Shown: positions 22,901-34,770 of the stretch, one piece after another
How the letters are laid out: each line of letters opens with the position of its first letter
Position numbering within the stretch: position 1 is the first letter of the stretch
Assembly: GCA_007026445.1 (NCBI GenBank)
Contig: VDMD01000057.1
Location: 1-64,000, forward strand
Source of the DNA: Schizophyllum amplum
Taxonomy: Eukaryota; Basidiomycota; Agaricomycetes; Agaricales; Schizophyllaceae
DNA length: 64,000 bases
Direction of reading: 5' to 3'
Notes under the pieces: model-generated
The model's database searches: none
What the model saw: the letters and a program-made list of their open reading frames with translations, nothing else
What the model was told of the DNA's origin: nothing
Made by a program: the position numbers and the translations under genes

Positions 22901-25759
22901 GGCTGTTGCCCGACGTCATTGCGAATGCGCAGAGCCCGCGTGCAACCGTGCGCGAGGGCTTCATGAGCTTGCTAGTGTACCTTCCGGCCACATTCGGTAT
23001 GCGCTTCCAACCCCATCTGCCACGCATCATAGCGCCCATTCTGAGCGGCTTGTCGGACACGGAGGACTACGTACGAGATGCGGCGATGCGTGCAGGTCGT
23101 ATGGTCGTCACCAACTACGCGAACCGAGCCATCGACCTTCTACTGCCGGAGTTGGAGCAGGGAATGTTCGACCCGGGATGGCGCATCAGGGTAAGTCAAG
23201 TCACACGTCAACTACACGATGCTCACCTTGACGCAGCAATCGTCTATCACGCTGGTCGGCGAGTTGTTGTTCAAGGTCTCTGGCATCTCTGGCAAGACTT
23301 CCGATTTCGACGAGGACGACACGGGCGACGCGGAGGTCAATGTCGCGGAGTCGTCTCGCAAGGCGCTTGTAGAGGTCCTTGGGCAAGAGCGCCGCGATCG
23401 CATCCTCTCTGCTCTGTACATCGTCCGTCAAGATAGCGTCTTGGTCGTCCGTACCTCGTCAATCCAGATCTGGAAAGCTCTCGTTCACAATACTCCTCGC
23501 ACGGGTACGTACGTTCCTTGCGTCTTTTCAGTGGCTTACTCCATATGACAGTTCGCGAGCTGCTCCCAGAGCTGCTTTCGCAGCTCATCGTCCTCATCTC
23601 AAGCGCCGAGTTTGAGCAGCAAGAGGTGCGCAGTATTTTCCATCAGTAAGCCGTCGGATTGAGCTCATTTTTGTTCAGGTCGCGAGTCGTACAGTTTCGG
23701 AGACTTGTCGCAAGTTCGGCGAGAGAATCGTCGGCGAGATGCTCGCCCTGCTGCGCGTCAAGGTGCAATCAACGGACGCGCGGACACGGGAGGGCGTCAA
23801 TCTGGTGCTCAGCGAGATGATGTGAGTTCATTCGAAGTGCAGTATTAGCGATTCCTCATATCCCCTGCAGGTTGAACTCGTCCGAGGCTCAGCGAGAAGG
23901 ACATGACGATGAGATTATATCCATGGTCCGCGTATCGCTTGTTGACGACGAGGCAAACGTACGATCGGCAGCAGCCAAAGCATTCGACGTTCTGCAGGAA
24001 CAGCTTGGGGCGAAGGCTATCGACGAGACGATCCCTACTCTACTGGAGGCCTTGCGTCAGCCCGGCAAGGGATCCGGAACAGCACTACAGGCGCTGCAGG
24101 AAGTCATGAGCGTGAGTTGCTTGCTGCACAGGCGCATATGGTCTCACCAGGAGCTTGCAGGTCCGCTCGGCAACGGTCTTCCCAGTCTTGATACCGACAC
24201 TCACGGCGATACCAATGACGGTCTTCAACGCGCGTGCGCTAGCGGCTTTGGTCACTGTCGCCGGAAACGCATTGAGCAAGCGCCTGACTGTCATCATCGG
24301 CGCGCTCGTCCGCGTTCTTGAAGAGACATCCGACGAAGAGCTTCGGGAGGCGGCCGATGAAGCGCTGCGTGCTCTTTTGTCGTCCATCAGCGATTTGGAA
24401 GGACTCAATACCGTCATGATGGTTCTGCTAGGATGGTACGCCCTTTCGGTCAATGCATCTTCATGTATGCTCATCAGTGTGTAGGACCAAAGCCGATGCA
24501 CCGAGACGAAGAGTCAGCGCTTATGACTGCTTTGCGCTTTTCTGCGAAGTCTCGGGGCTGGACGCGTCCTTGTATCGTGTCGACTGGATCCGGCAGCTGA
24601 TCTCGGGATTGGAGGAATCGGATGTCAAGATCCACACGGCAGCATGGAAGGCGCTCGACGCGTTCGTGAAGTCCTTGCCGAAAGACGAGCTCGAGCCTCT
24701 AGTCGTACCTCTTCGCCGAAGCATCGAGTCCACGGGATCTCCCGGGCACCACGTCGCTGGACTCAGCTTGCCGAAGGGCGTCGCTCCCCTCGTCCCCATC
24801 GTCATCGCGGGTTTGACTACTGGAAGCAACGAGCAACGCGAAGCCGCCGCATATACGATTGGCGACCTGGTGGAACGTACCGCACCGGACGCGATCAAGC
24901 CTTTCGTCGTGCCCTTCACTGGCCCGCTTATCCGTGTGGCGACGCAGGCGACCGCGTTCCCGCCGGGAGTCAAGGTGGCGATCTTGACAGCCCTGATGGT
25001 GATGCTGCAGCACATCCCCCAATTTGTCAAGCCCTTCTTCCCGCAACTGCAGCGGACGTTCGTGAAGAGCGCCGGCGACCCCGCCAGCGTCGCCGTGCGT
25101 GCTCGGGCAGCGAAGGCCCTGGGAGTTCTCATGAAGCATCAGCCTCGCGTGGACCCTGTCGTTACCGAGCTCATCGCGGGCGTCAAGGCCAGCGAGGACG
25201 CGATTGGCACCAGCATGATGCTAGCCTTGGCGGAGACTATCAAGAGCGCAGGCCCTAGTATCGGAGAGACGACGCGCGAGACAGTAGTGCAACTCATCAG
25301 CGACGCGTTCCGCGACAGCCACGACGGTACGTCTATGCATTGCCGTACGCAATAGGTACTGATCGCCTTTCAGATCACTTCGCACAGGCCGTAGGTGCAG
25401 TGTTGCGCGCTGGCTCGTTGCACTTTCCAGAGGCCTTCCGCGACGTGGTTGAGTGAGTCGTCTTTAGGCCCTTCTCTGTCGTTGCAGCGCTGACTACGTT
25501 CAGAACATACTTGGACGCGGATACGCCACAAACCCTCATGTCCTCGCATGCCATCTTGACGGTGGTAGAGGAGGACGACGAAGACGACTCTATGAACAAC
25601 CAACTGAACTTATTCCAAAAGCTTTCTCTCTTGCGCGGCGTGGCGCAGAAGGCGACCGAGAGTGCAAGCAACGAACGACCAGCAATTGCGCGGCCAGCCC
25701 GGCTGGCGCGGGATATCATCAAGGAGATGAACGACGAGAGTTTGACAGGGCTCTTTTGA
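13929..25759 (+). CDS. GCN1: GCN1, ribosome-bound activator of the Gcn2 kinase
   Basis: A gene of about 11.8 kb with roughly 30 exons and introns mostly near 50 nt. The first exons (13929-14352, 14410-14705, 14761-15447, 15627-15777) start MADDDDGFG and give helical repeats. The core is unmistakable: [80 protein letters not shown] and [20 protein letters not shown]. These match the eEF3-like HEAT region of GCN1, which sits on collided or stalled ribosomes and passes uncharged-tRNA signals to Gcn2. The C-terminus ends [17 protein letters not shown]. The N-terminal third is less conserved and carries tandem repeats in exons (14870-14930, 15205-15310, 15390-15445, 17035-17130, 17180-17310) and in introns. 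The start is chosen for its good context (ACACCATGGCC); the frame is open back to 13788. Exon borders around 19.0-21.2 kb are not all resolved. Confidence 0.93.
15778..16289 (+). repeat. Repeat-filled intron of GCN1
   Basis: This intron of about 510 nt separates the exon ending HLACALK from the one starting [10 protein letters not shown]. Its first part repeats GGGTGCGTGTGCTTTGAGG-like units (15775-15905). The next part repeats units around GCGCACGAGAGGCTGTT (15920-16190). The end has three copies of a CACCAACACGAAGC unit (16215-16265). All are on the coding strand and lie between ordinary splice sites. Confidence 0.8.
16449..16740 (+). repeat. 21-bp minisatellite in a GCN1 intron
   Basis: Between the exon ending AAREASR and the one starting [11 protein letters not shown], about nine copies of a 21-bp unit (GGGCTTCCTCTGCCCGTCTC plus one base) lie at about 16485-16660 with a few substitutions. 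Three copies of a shorter unit around TTACGATACTATCG follow. The intron ends CGCGTCTAG. Confidence 0.85.
17348..17670 (+). repeat. GCN1 intron with GTTGTGGTTG and CGTCCCCT repeats
   Basis: The 5' half is G/T-rich (GTTGTGGTTGTGGTTGTAA) and the 3' half has five to six copies of an 8-10-bp unit CGTCCCCT at about 17548-17595. The flanking exons code KVLREG and [10 protein letters not shown]. Confidence 0.75.
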
Positions 25760-26345
25760 AAAGAGTATACTTCCTTTGTTTTCCGCTGTTGTATGTATCT
25801 ACTAGAACTCATAATCTGTATTTGCTCTCTTCAGCTTAGCCTTGCGCGAAGGCGGCCGTAACGATACGTCCATGGCTGGCAACGGTGATCAAGCTCGCGC
25901 TTCGTAACGATTTAGCCTTGCTCGTATGCTGTCGAATAGTGGCTAACGCCCACCGTGAACTCGAACTGAACTCACGTATGCGCGCTTTCCCACTGCGCCT
26001 CATCCGCCATTCTCCTCTTCCGCTCCGCACTTTTCTTTTGATACTTTTCAAAATGGCTCCTACATATCGCCTCCACCACCAATTATTTCTCTAGTATCTA
26101 CCTTACTCGTTCCTGATGAATGAGCTGATGTTCAGTGAGGGTGCTCTCGCACGATTGCCCCTTTTGGACTACAATGCGCCGCCTTGTACTTACATACACC
26201 GCGAGGGAAACAACCATGCACCGTCAGACGGGGAACTTGCGACCGACGATTATCGCCGAATCGCCGAATCCCTGAGCGTCTTGCAGGGCGAGCCAGCCTG
26301 GGCCCGCAGGATCGCGAAGCGCTTCTGAAGCCAGACGCAGAATGT

Positions 26346-26750
26346 TCACGTCACCGAGCCTAGGCTGCGAGCAGTCTGTGCCTCGAAACGAGCTGAACCA
26401 TCTCGCAGCGCGCGCAGGAGCCGGGCGGTGGCTTGTGTCTGGTGAAGTAATGGGAGAAGGAGCTGTCGGAGCATATCTTTGCGCTGTAAAGGTTGTGAGT
26501 TAGGATGGTGGAGCGGGGTAGAGCGGGGGGAGGCGAAGGGGTGGTTGAGGCGGGTGAGGCAAGATGATTGGATGGAGATGACGCGGCAGATGACAGTGAG
26601 GGAGGCGGGCGAGAAGGAGGTGTACAGGTTGAATGAGGCGGAGGCGGTGGCAATATGTGAGCACAGTTAACGAAGAATGTGATACTTGCAACAATGGGAA
26701 GCGCCTGACGAAAAGCTCCGGGCCGAATATCCGAGTTGCTGTTTGAGTCT
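26346..26750 (-). CDS. Possible small minus-strand gene (weak)
   Basis: On the minus strand, an open frame giving DIRPGAFRQALPIVASITFF can be spliced over a C/T-rich 158-nt interval (GTTAAC...TTTACAG) to a second frame giving KDMLRQLLLPLLHQTQATAR and ending in TGA at 26346. The joined sequence reads like a short helical protein. However, no ATG was found in frame upstream without inventing another exon, and other frames are also open. I do not recognise a family. Confidence 0.25.
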
Positions 26751-26836
26751 CGCAATCTTGCTTGTGACTCTCATGTCGTCCTCACCAGATCAGTAAACAC
26801 GGAGGGACCAAGCTACCGAACCCACTCAGAAGCTGT

Positions 26837-26843
26837 TATATAA
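26837..26843 (+). promoter_or_regulatory. TATA box of the coiled-coil gene
   Basis: TATATAA stands about 140 bp before the ATG and about 88 bp before the leader-intron donor at 26926, a sensible distance for a fungal core promoter. Confidence 0.5.
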
Positions 26844-26984
26844 TCTGCTTGCCATCCTTGTCCTCGAACGCGGTCGCAGCTTGTATCATTCACATCGACA
26901 CCCTGCCGGACGAGGGACCCGCCAGGTGCGTGTGCTATGCGATGAGGGCGCTCTCTTTGGCTCATCTACGTACCTTTCTTTAGC

Positions 26985-29900
26985 ATGCAATATTCAAGGG
27001 ACTTGCCGGCTTCAGCCAGCGCTCCCCGATCCACGAACATCCCCACCTCCGTCCTCGAGTACTACAAGACGCGCGGCTTGCAACTCCCCGCCAGCTTCAT
27101 GAACAACGCATCTCCAGGGGGTAGTCAACACCGCAGACTTAACGAAGACCATGACGGCTCACTAGCACTATCCACATTTCCTCCCCATCACCGATCATCG
27201 GAAGGAACCTCGCTTCAGCGTCAGCCGCCGCTCTACCAGTCGCCTGCAGAGCCGCCTCAGCCAAGGATACCATCTCAGTCGCATGTCAGGAGCCCCGTGA
27301 AACCTTCCTCCGATCCTGACGCCCACGCGCTCGCCCGCCTGCTCGCCGAGGTCCAGCGGCCCTTCAAGGAGGACGTCGCCCAGATGCAGGTCGAGCGCGA
27401 CTTCGCACTACGCGACCGCGACCAAGCAGTAGCCCAGCGCGACCATGCCCTCGGCGAATTGCAGCGGATACGCCAAGCTGCCATAACGCAATTCAAAGCT
27501 CTCAACGAGGGCCACAGGACCCTGAACATGGAGAACGACAGCCTGCGCTCCGAGCTCGCGTCTTCCCGCAGCCAGCGGCCTACCATCCCCACCGAGGTCA
27601 TCGCCGCGTACACCGCCCTTGCCGGCGAGCGCGACGGCGCCGTGAAGGAGCTCGCGTCCACACGCGAGGCCCTCACCTCCACACGCCGTGCGCTCCACAC
27701 CGCGCGCGAGGAGCTCTATAATACACGCAAGGCGCTCACCGCCGAGCGCCGCACGAAGACGGCTGTCTCCGACGCGCAACTCAATGCTGTGAAGGATCTC
27801 GCCTCCACTCGCCAGGATCTCACCTCCACTCGCCAGGATCTCACCTCCACTCGCCAAGAGCTCACATCCACTCGTCAGGAGCTCACTTCCACACAACAAC
27901 AACTCACCACCACACAACAACAACTCACCGCCTCACAACAACAACTCACCGACGCCCGCGCGGCACAGGAGTCCCTCGTCGCCCGCGCGGCGCAGGAGTC
28001 CGGGTCCCTCGTCGCCGCCGCCAGGCAGCTGTACGCGGGGAACGTCGCGCTCACCGCGGAGGCGGCCGCTGGACGCGCGCTGAGCACCGAGGCGGCCGCT
28101 GGACGCGCGCTGAGCACCGAGGCTGCTGCTGGACGCGCGCTGAGCACCGAGGCTGCTGTCTCGCGCAGGCGTATCGCGGAGCTGTGGGAGATGCTCGCGG
28201 AGCTGTGGGAGATGCTCGGGGAGCTCAGGTGTGCGCGAGGGGAACTTGGGAGTGCGCGTGGGGAGCTTGGGTGTGCGCGTGGGGACGGCCTTGGGCGTGC
28301 GCGAAGGGAGGGGCTTGGACATGCGCGTGGGGAGCTCGGGCTGTCGCGGAGCTCGGACGATGCACGGCGCGATGTGGACTGCGAAGGTGTGGACGGCCTA
28401 GGACCGCGCAATGCGGACACCCTTGACGTGCCACGCACCGCGGACGGCCTTGACGTGCCACGCACCGCGGACGGCCTTGACGTGCCACGCACCGCGGACG
28501 GCCTTGACCTCCCACGCACCGCGGATGCCCTCGACATGCCACGCAATGCGGACGCGCTGCTGCGCGCGCTGAAAGGGAAGGGCCCCGAGGAGGCGTCGGC
28601 GCTCGCGCAGCGGGCGGTGGAGCAGGTATTTGGGGAGGTGAAGCAGGTGTTCGGCGAGGTGGAGCAGGTGTTCGGCGAGGTGGAGCAGGTGTTCGGCGAG
28701 GTGAAGGGCGTGCTGGGGGAGTATCGGCGGATGAAGGAGGAGTATGGGCGGATGAAAGAGGAGCACGGGCCGATGAAGGGCGAGGTGTCGTATGGAGGGA
28801 CGGCCATGAAGCAAGAGGCGGTTGGGACGCAGGAGGCGGTTGGAGAGCAGGAGCCGGTTGGGACGCAGCAGGCGGTCGGGGAGCAGGAGGCGGTTGGGAC
28901 GCAGGAGCCGGTCGGAAAGCAGGAGCCGGTTGGAGAGAGGGACCTGGTCGGAGAGCGGGAGCCGGTCGTGGAGGAGGAGGCGACTGGCCAGCTGATACCG
29001 CCAGCCCACGACCAGGACGCGCGGGACATGCACGATTGTGGTGTGCAGGTGCAGCCCCATTCCTATGACCATACAAACCAGGTCGGCGACGATACACAAC
29101 TCTACACCTGTGCCGGTCCACGCCAGGCCGGCGACGCGGCAGGCGGTCAGTCTGAAGCAAACAACCCCCGCTATGAAGCAGACGACGTCGACCCCCGCTA
29201 TGGAGCAGACGACGTCGACCCCCAGTCTGCAGCAGGCGTCCAGAATCGCGATATCATCATACAAAAACTTCGAGCTGCGCTGCGCGTCGCGCAGGAGGAG
29301 AAAGTACGGGTGGGGGAGGAGAGCGTGCGGTCGAGGGAGGAGAGCGTGAAGTCGAGGGAGGCGATACCTGCGGGCAAGGACGAGCGCCACGGAGGCCAAA
29401 ACGAGCGCCACGGAGGCCAAAACGAGCGCCATGCCGGGAGAAACGAGCGCCATGCCGGGCGAAACGAGCGCCATGCCGGGCGAAACGAGCGCGATGCCAC
29501 GAAGGAGCGCGATGTCGACCTGAAGGAGCGCGACGGGAGCCAGGGCGAGCGCGACGCCGGGAAAGAGGAGCGTATCGCCGTCCAGGAGGACCGTATCGCC
29601 GGCCAGGTGGACCGTATTGCCGGCCAGGAGGGGCGAGACGCGGACGAGAAGGGGCGAGACGCCGATGAGAAGGGGCGAGACGCCGATGAGAAGGGGCAAG
29701 ACGTCGACGAGAAGGGGCGAAACGCTCAGTCAACGCAGGAGTGCGCGATTTTGAGACAGGAGGATACGCAGCTGAGACAGGAGATTGCGCGGCTGAGGGA
29801 GGAGTGCGTGAAGGGATACACGCTGCGTGTCCGGCTCCTCGCGGAGGTGCGAGAGCTGCAGGCGGGCGTGCCCAGGCTACGGGAGGTGCATGGTGAGTCT

Positions 29901-31018
29901 TCCTTCTTGGCTAGGTGTCTCAAACCGTGCTTCGTCGCCTCGGTCTTCCCGCAGGCTCTGTTTTCCACTGTTTCTCTTACTGATTTCTCTCCCGGTCAAT
30001 GTTGTGGCCTTTTTCTTCTTTCGTTTGTTTATCGAGTTGACTCGCAATTTTCATCGTCTATGGCTTTTCTTGTCTGATCATTGATGCATGTTCTTCGATA
30101 CTCGTTTTCCTCTCCGCCGATGGTTGTTGACCCTCATCTACAGAGAAGCACGAAACATCTACACATCTTGAAACTGGCCTATCTAATAGAACAGCCCCGC
30201 TCGGGGGCTCAAGCTGCTCTCATTCCGGATCGGTGCCCTCGTCTCAGTCGATTGCGGCGGCCGGGTCCTCGTCTCAGTCGAATACGGCGGCGTCCTCGCC
30301 TCTGTCGCTCGCGGCAGCGATGTCTTCTCAATTGTACGCGGCGTCGCCCTCTTCCCAGCCGTACGCGGTGCCATCCTCGTCCCAGCAATACACCGCGACA
30401 TCCTTTTCTCAGCCTTTCGCAGCAGCATCCTCCTCTCACCCGTTCGCAACCACCTCCGGACAATTTATGCGCAACGACGGCGCTACCATGATGAACACCG
30501 TGACTGCGTCTCCCGAGCTTGCCGAGATTCGGTGTCAAGAGCCTCCTGCGCATGCCCACGGAGAGCATTCCGCGCTTCCCCACGGAGAGTCTCCGCTGCC
30601 TCTGCGCGGGTATCTGCCGCGAAAGACGGGAAAGGCCGGGCGGGCGGTTTTGGCAGGTTGGGACACACCCCCGCGCGCGCGCAAGAGGTCGAGGACGCAT
30701 GAGGAGGATGCGAGGATGGCGCGAAAGAGACCGAGGATGCACCAGGAGGAGGCGGGGATGCACCAGGAGGAGGCGAGGCCACACGCAGAGCCGATCATGA
30801 CGCATGAGCGACCTGGGCAATTGCAGGTGTGCAACTCCGACGAGGCTGCACAGCCGACTCTGGCGAAGCGTCCGCGTCTTGCAGAGTCGGCGAAGCGTCC
30901 GCGTACTGCGGAGCCGGCAGGTGTCGCCTCAGGCGAAACGATAACCTCACCCACTGGCGAAGCGATGGCCTCACCCACTGGCGAAGCGATAACCTCACCC
31001 ACTAGCGAATCGTCCTAG
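26985..31018 (+). CDS. Repeat-rich coiled-coil protein, paralog 1
   Basis: Two exons, 26985-29892 and 30144-31018, join in phase 1 to 1,260 residues. The N-terminus has IPTSVLEYYKTRGLQLP (residues 19-35), shared with the paralog at 54.0 kb. After a Ser/Pro linker comes a long coiled coil (LLAEVQRPFKEDVAQMQ onward). Tandem units follow: DLTSTRQ, the 10-residue AAAGRALSTE, an 11-residue unit around GLDVPRTAD, VFGEVEQ, six-residue units around AVGTQE, GGQNERH/AGRNERH and GRDADEK. The exon ends KEGYTLRVRLLAEV-like (here VKGYTLRVRLLAEV), which the paralog also has. Exon 2 codes a Ser/Gln-rich part and basic clusters (RARKRSR, AKRPRLAE) that look like nuclear signals. No enzymatic domain is seen and the function is unknown. 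The protein may be a nuclear scaffold, which is inference. Confidence 0.8.
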
Positions 31019-32304
31019 CGAACTCTCCGCCCTAGCGAAGCGCTGGCCTCCTCCACAGGCTCAGCCCCGGTCTCACACCTCACGTCCTAGCGAAGCGAGA
31101 ACTTTACCCACGGGGAGGGGCGACCTCAGGCCCTAGCGAAGCGCTGGCTTCCCAGCGCTGGCCTCATGTCGTGACCACTCGCCGCCCATTTGCACCTTCT
31201 CCGAAACGATCCTGTGATTCGTCCCGAACGCAATCCTCACCTTCCCGAAAACAATCCTGACCGTCTCAAACGCGATCCCCACAGTCTCAAACGCAATCCC
31301 CACCGTCTCAAACACCGTCCTCACCTTCCCGAACGCAATTCCCACCGTCCCGAACGCAATCCTCACCTTCCCGAACACGATCTTCACCTTCCCGAACACG
31401 ATCCCCACCGCCCCGAACGCAATCCCCACCGTCCCAAGCACAACCCTTGCCTTCCCGAACACGACATTACCGGCATCATTCCTTCGGTGCCGCCTATAAA
31501 GCGTGACATTGGAGGAGGTGAAGGAGGACCACGAGTAGGAGGTGAAGGAGGATCACGAGTAGGAGGATCTGTAGAGCTCTTGGTTTGCATTGCCGGGTTG
31601 CGAAAGACGACCCAGCACCGCCGGGGCCGAGGTCGAGCGAGGTGCTGGCACGCCCGCCCAGGGCTATCTACCTTATAATTAAAGGACGCATTCATGTGTC
31701 ATTAGGCGCCCAAGTGGCGCTTATGCGTACGAGAGGTGATGCATATTGATGATCTGGGACAAGATCGAGGTGTGATGAAGACCGTCAGGACTCAGAAGCA
31801 AAGAGTTAGATACGTTCTTGAATTGTTCGCACGTGGAGTTGATCCCGACGCCACAAACATCCGTCTCTTATCTTTCCCCGCCGTCTGCCATGTTGAGCGT
31901 TCTCTCTGAAAACTTTCAAATCGACAGCGCTCTCGTGCTTTCAGACTAAAAGAGCAATGCTAGCTTTCAAAACGTGGCCGGCCTCCACTGGAGTTGGAGG
32001 AGATGACGACTCGTGAGTAGCATTTCCTCCAGTGCCAATTGTCTGCTCGTGCACGTGTATAAACCTTACCGTCGCATACATCTCAACCATCGAATTCCAC
32101 ACAACTTCTCCGCTGCGTGTCGCTGCCGAGGATCAGCAGGGTGTCTCCGACTATACAGCCGCTCGTACGCCGCCGATCCGTGATCGGCGCCATCGCTTTA
32201 TTTTGCGCTTACGTTACACTGCGACCTCGGACGAGTACAAGGTAGGTCAACTTAAGTCGTTACTCCCTATTATTTCTCATGTGTGCAGGTCATTCAACAA
32301 ATCG
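31019..32304. repeat. Spacer with minisatellites and MYND 5' flank
   Basis: From 31200 to 31460 a unit of about 24 bp around CCCCACCGTCTCAAACGCAAT repeats eight to ten times with variation (CTCAAACGC or TTCCCGAACG). At 31510-31565 a unit around GGTGAAGGAGGATCACGAGT occurs twice. From about 31690 the sequence matches the 5' flank of the MYND paralog at 38.3-38.9 kb (for instance GGGACAAGATCG and GTTGAGCNTTCTCTCTGA). A likely leader intron ends at the CAG at 32286-32288. Confidence 0.7.
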
Positions 32305-34192
32305 ATGCCCTTCGAACCGGAAACTTTCACGGACGCGTGCATTGCACGCGAGTACCGGACGCTGCGCATCTTGGACGAACTCGCGAGCGAAGCCTCTGTC
32401 GAGCAGCCAGTATATACGGATATCGACCAGCAGAGCGCCCTAGCGAAGATCATTGACATCCTCGACGACAACGGCAGTCTTGCCTTCGCCTCGCTCATCT
32501 CCGATCCCCCACCTGGCGCACTCGCTTACGACGGCCACCTCGTCAGCATCATAATCGTGTCCCTCGATATCTTTGCTGCCTTGTCGAACGCTGCGCATTT
32601 CCCGCACAACCGCAGGCTCGATATGACGATGCGTACGCTATGGCCCCATGTTGTCAGATGGGGCGCTGTGCTGCATCCCGCCCGTGGCCGTCTTATCCGC
32701 GCACCGGGCGATACTCGACGCAATGTCACAGCAGTCGTCCAGGCGTATCTCAGCATATTTAAGACCCCAGATATCGCGTACCTCAGGTGTTTTCTGCACG
32801 GGAATCCTGACGCCGTCGCCCAAACGTTCGAGCTCTGGCTCCGCTTCCCGTATCACTGCCTCAAATCTGCCATCCAGGAGGCGTCTAGAACCGTGGACGG
32901 CGTGATCACTCTGTTCGTCATCCTGGACAATATATTACTCAATTACGCCACTACGACCGACCGTGCACTCTTCGAGGACGAGCTGTTTCTGACAATCGGC
33001 GATCTGCGCACTTTATACCACACGGTCTCCCGACAAACGCGCTTTTTGGTCGAGTTGACAGTGAAGTCCGCAACTGCCTGCGGGCATTGGAGCGAGCACT
33101 TCAGCCTGCTCGCCCGCTGCCTTTGTGTGTGTCTTCCGCGATGTCCACGACGCCCAAGAGTTCCAAAGAAGGCCATCTTCTCTATCGTTTCAGCGGCGAA
33201 ACTCTGCGTCAAGATCCAAGCCCCCCGTGATGCCGCTCTCCGCGCCCTCGGACTGCTCACCTCTCTATGCCGGGCAGTTACCAGCAACCGCCCACTGGCG
33301 CACGCGGTCGACGCCGGCGTATTCGACCTTCTGCGCGATCTTGGCCGCCCGTCGTCGGACAGCCACGATGTCACAGAATTCATCCGACAGCTCTGCGGTG
33401 GTCTGTTCCATCCGCGAGTCAGCCGCGCGTTCAATCGTCGGCATCCGGACGTCCCGCGCGTCGCGCCATCCCCAGCGCGTGCGGAGCCGGGCCATATCCC
33501 TGATTGGCAGGACGTCGCACTGCTATGGAGCTCGTTTCTCAGACCATACGTCGAGGCCTATGACGCTCGCTCGGCGAAACTGACGACAAGCTGGCGCTTC
33601 ACAACGGCATGCCTGAATCCTTGCGTGAGTGAGACTCCCAATTTTCCCAGTATTTCATGTCACTGAGCGAAGGGCAGGGTCCGCATAATCGACTCGTGCG
33701 CGTGTGTCCCTGTGGGACCGCTTTCTACTGTTCCGGCAGCTGCCAGAAGATGCATTGGCCGATTCATCGCGAATTTTGCTGCGCTGACCAAGGGCCGTGG
33801 GGGTCAAATGGTATGTCGTGTTTCTACATCCATGTGAGAAAAACGTACATGTGCATCGTATCTAACTGTGTCACCCCGTAGGTGCAATAACACTCGACGA
33901 CGCGATGTTCATCTGCGTGCTTGCACGAGGTTACATTTCTTTTCTGCGGAGAACGATGGCTGTTGAGATAGCGGCTATGGCGCGTTCTCGTCCAGACGTT
34001 CAGATCTCCATTCGGATAGACTTGTGCTATGACGTTCTGCCCGTCCCGCGGCACACGATACACGCATATTCGGAGGATGCGATGCGTCCAGTACACGGTA
34101 AGGTCATGGTCGAAGCCCTGTTGCGTGTAGGGGCAGCACGACCGAGGCAGCCCCTGCCATTCGGGTACGCTCTGGAGTATTTCGAACTGTAG
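32305..34192 (+). CDS. MYND zinc-finger protein, paralog B
   Basis: Exons 32305-33624, 33678-33810 and 33882-34192 join to 587 residues. The first ~440 residues form a helical region (MPFEPETFTDACIAREYRTL onward) with no named domain. The MYND finger spans the first intron: CLNPC, then VCPCGTAFYCSGSCQ, WPIHREFC. The last exon codes a C-terminal domain (GAITLDDAMFICVLARGY) ending FGYALEYFEL. It is very close to paralog C along its whole length, including the flanks, and more distant from the transposon-split copy A. ATG 32305 follows a probable leader-intron acceptor by 16 nt. MYND domains are protein-interaction zinc fingers; the role of this lineage-specific group is unknown. No breaks are seen. 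Confidence 0.87.
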
Positions 34193-34770
34193 TACCTAGC
34201 TTTGATGGAGGCTACAAACTTCTGGACGCCAATGGACAGTATTTTGGACACCAATGTACAGTCTGTCGAAGGCCAGTGGACATTCTCAGCCGATAACTCG
34301 AAGGTCACCTTCAATGGCGGAGGACCTGAGCTTCGCCGTCAGCGAAGGACCTTGACTTCGCCGTCAGCGGAGGACCTGGACTTCGCCGTCAGCCGCGAAG
34401 GTCCCGAAGCTGACAGTTAGCCGCTAGCGGAGGACTTGTTGAAGGGCGGAGGACTTGTTGAAGGGCGGAAGAGTTGTTGACTCAGCAGCCAAGGGCGCAA
34501 GAGCTTTGGGAGGGATGAGTGGAAGGACAGGGAGATGGGCGAGGGAGCAGCAGGAGTCGATGAGTGGAAGCAGGACGAGAGAGTGGGACGATGGGCGAGA
34601 GAATAGGACGATGGGCGAGAGAATAGGAGGCAGGGCGCGAGTACGGGCGGATGGGCGAGAGAATAGGAAGCAGGGCGAGAGAATAGGATAAGAGCGGTAG
34701 AGGGGAAAGAGGACAACAATATAGCTGGGGAAGAGGACGACGATATAGCTGGGGAAGAGGACGACGATGT
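34131..34770 (+). repeat. Left arm of a large imperfect inverted repeat
   Basis: The arm starts in the last codons of MYND paralog B (34131-34260, matched in reverse at about 38187-38318). It goes on through GGACCT/CTTCGCCGTCAGCG repeats (34310-34430), which resemble the reversed 37290-37600 region. It ends in units around GGGCGAGAGAATAGGA and GGGGAAGAGGACGACGATA (34560-34770), matched in reverse at 36770-37130. Confidence 0.75.

Larger units (their letters stand above)
25760..26984. other. Intergenic stretch with the promoter of the coiled-coil gene
   Basis: A TATATAA box lies at 26837-26843, about 140 bp before the ATG of the next gene. A probable 5' leader intron spans 26926-26983 (CCAG|GTGCGTGTGCTAT to TTCTTTAG|C). 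The paralog at 54 kb has the same donor sequence at the same place. The rest has no firm gene, apart from a weak minus-strand candidate at 26346-26750. Confidence 0.6.

Noticed and set aside
27875..29733. Several long minus-strand frames of 140-430 codons
   Set aside because: They lie opposite the spliced, paralog-supported coiled-coil gene and are kept open by its GC-rich tandem repeats.
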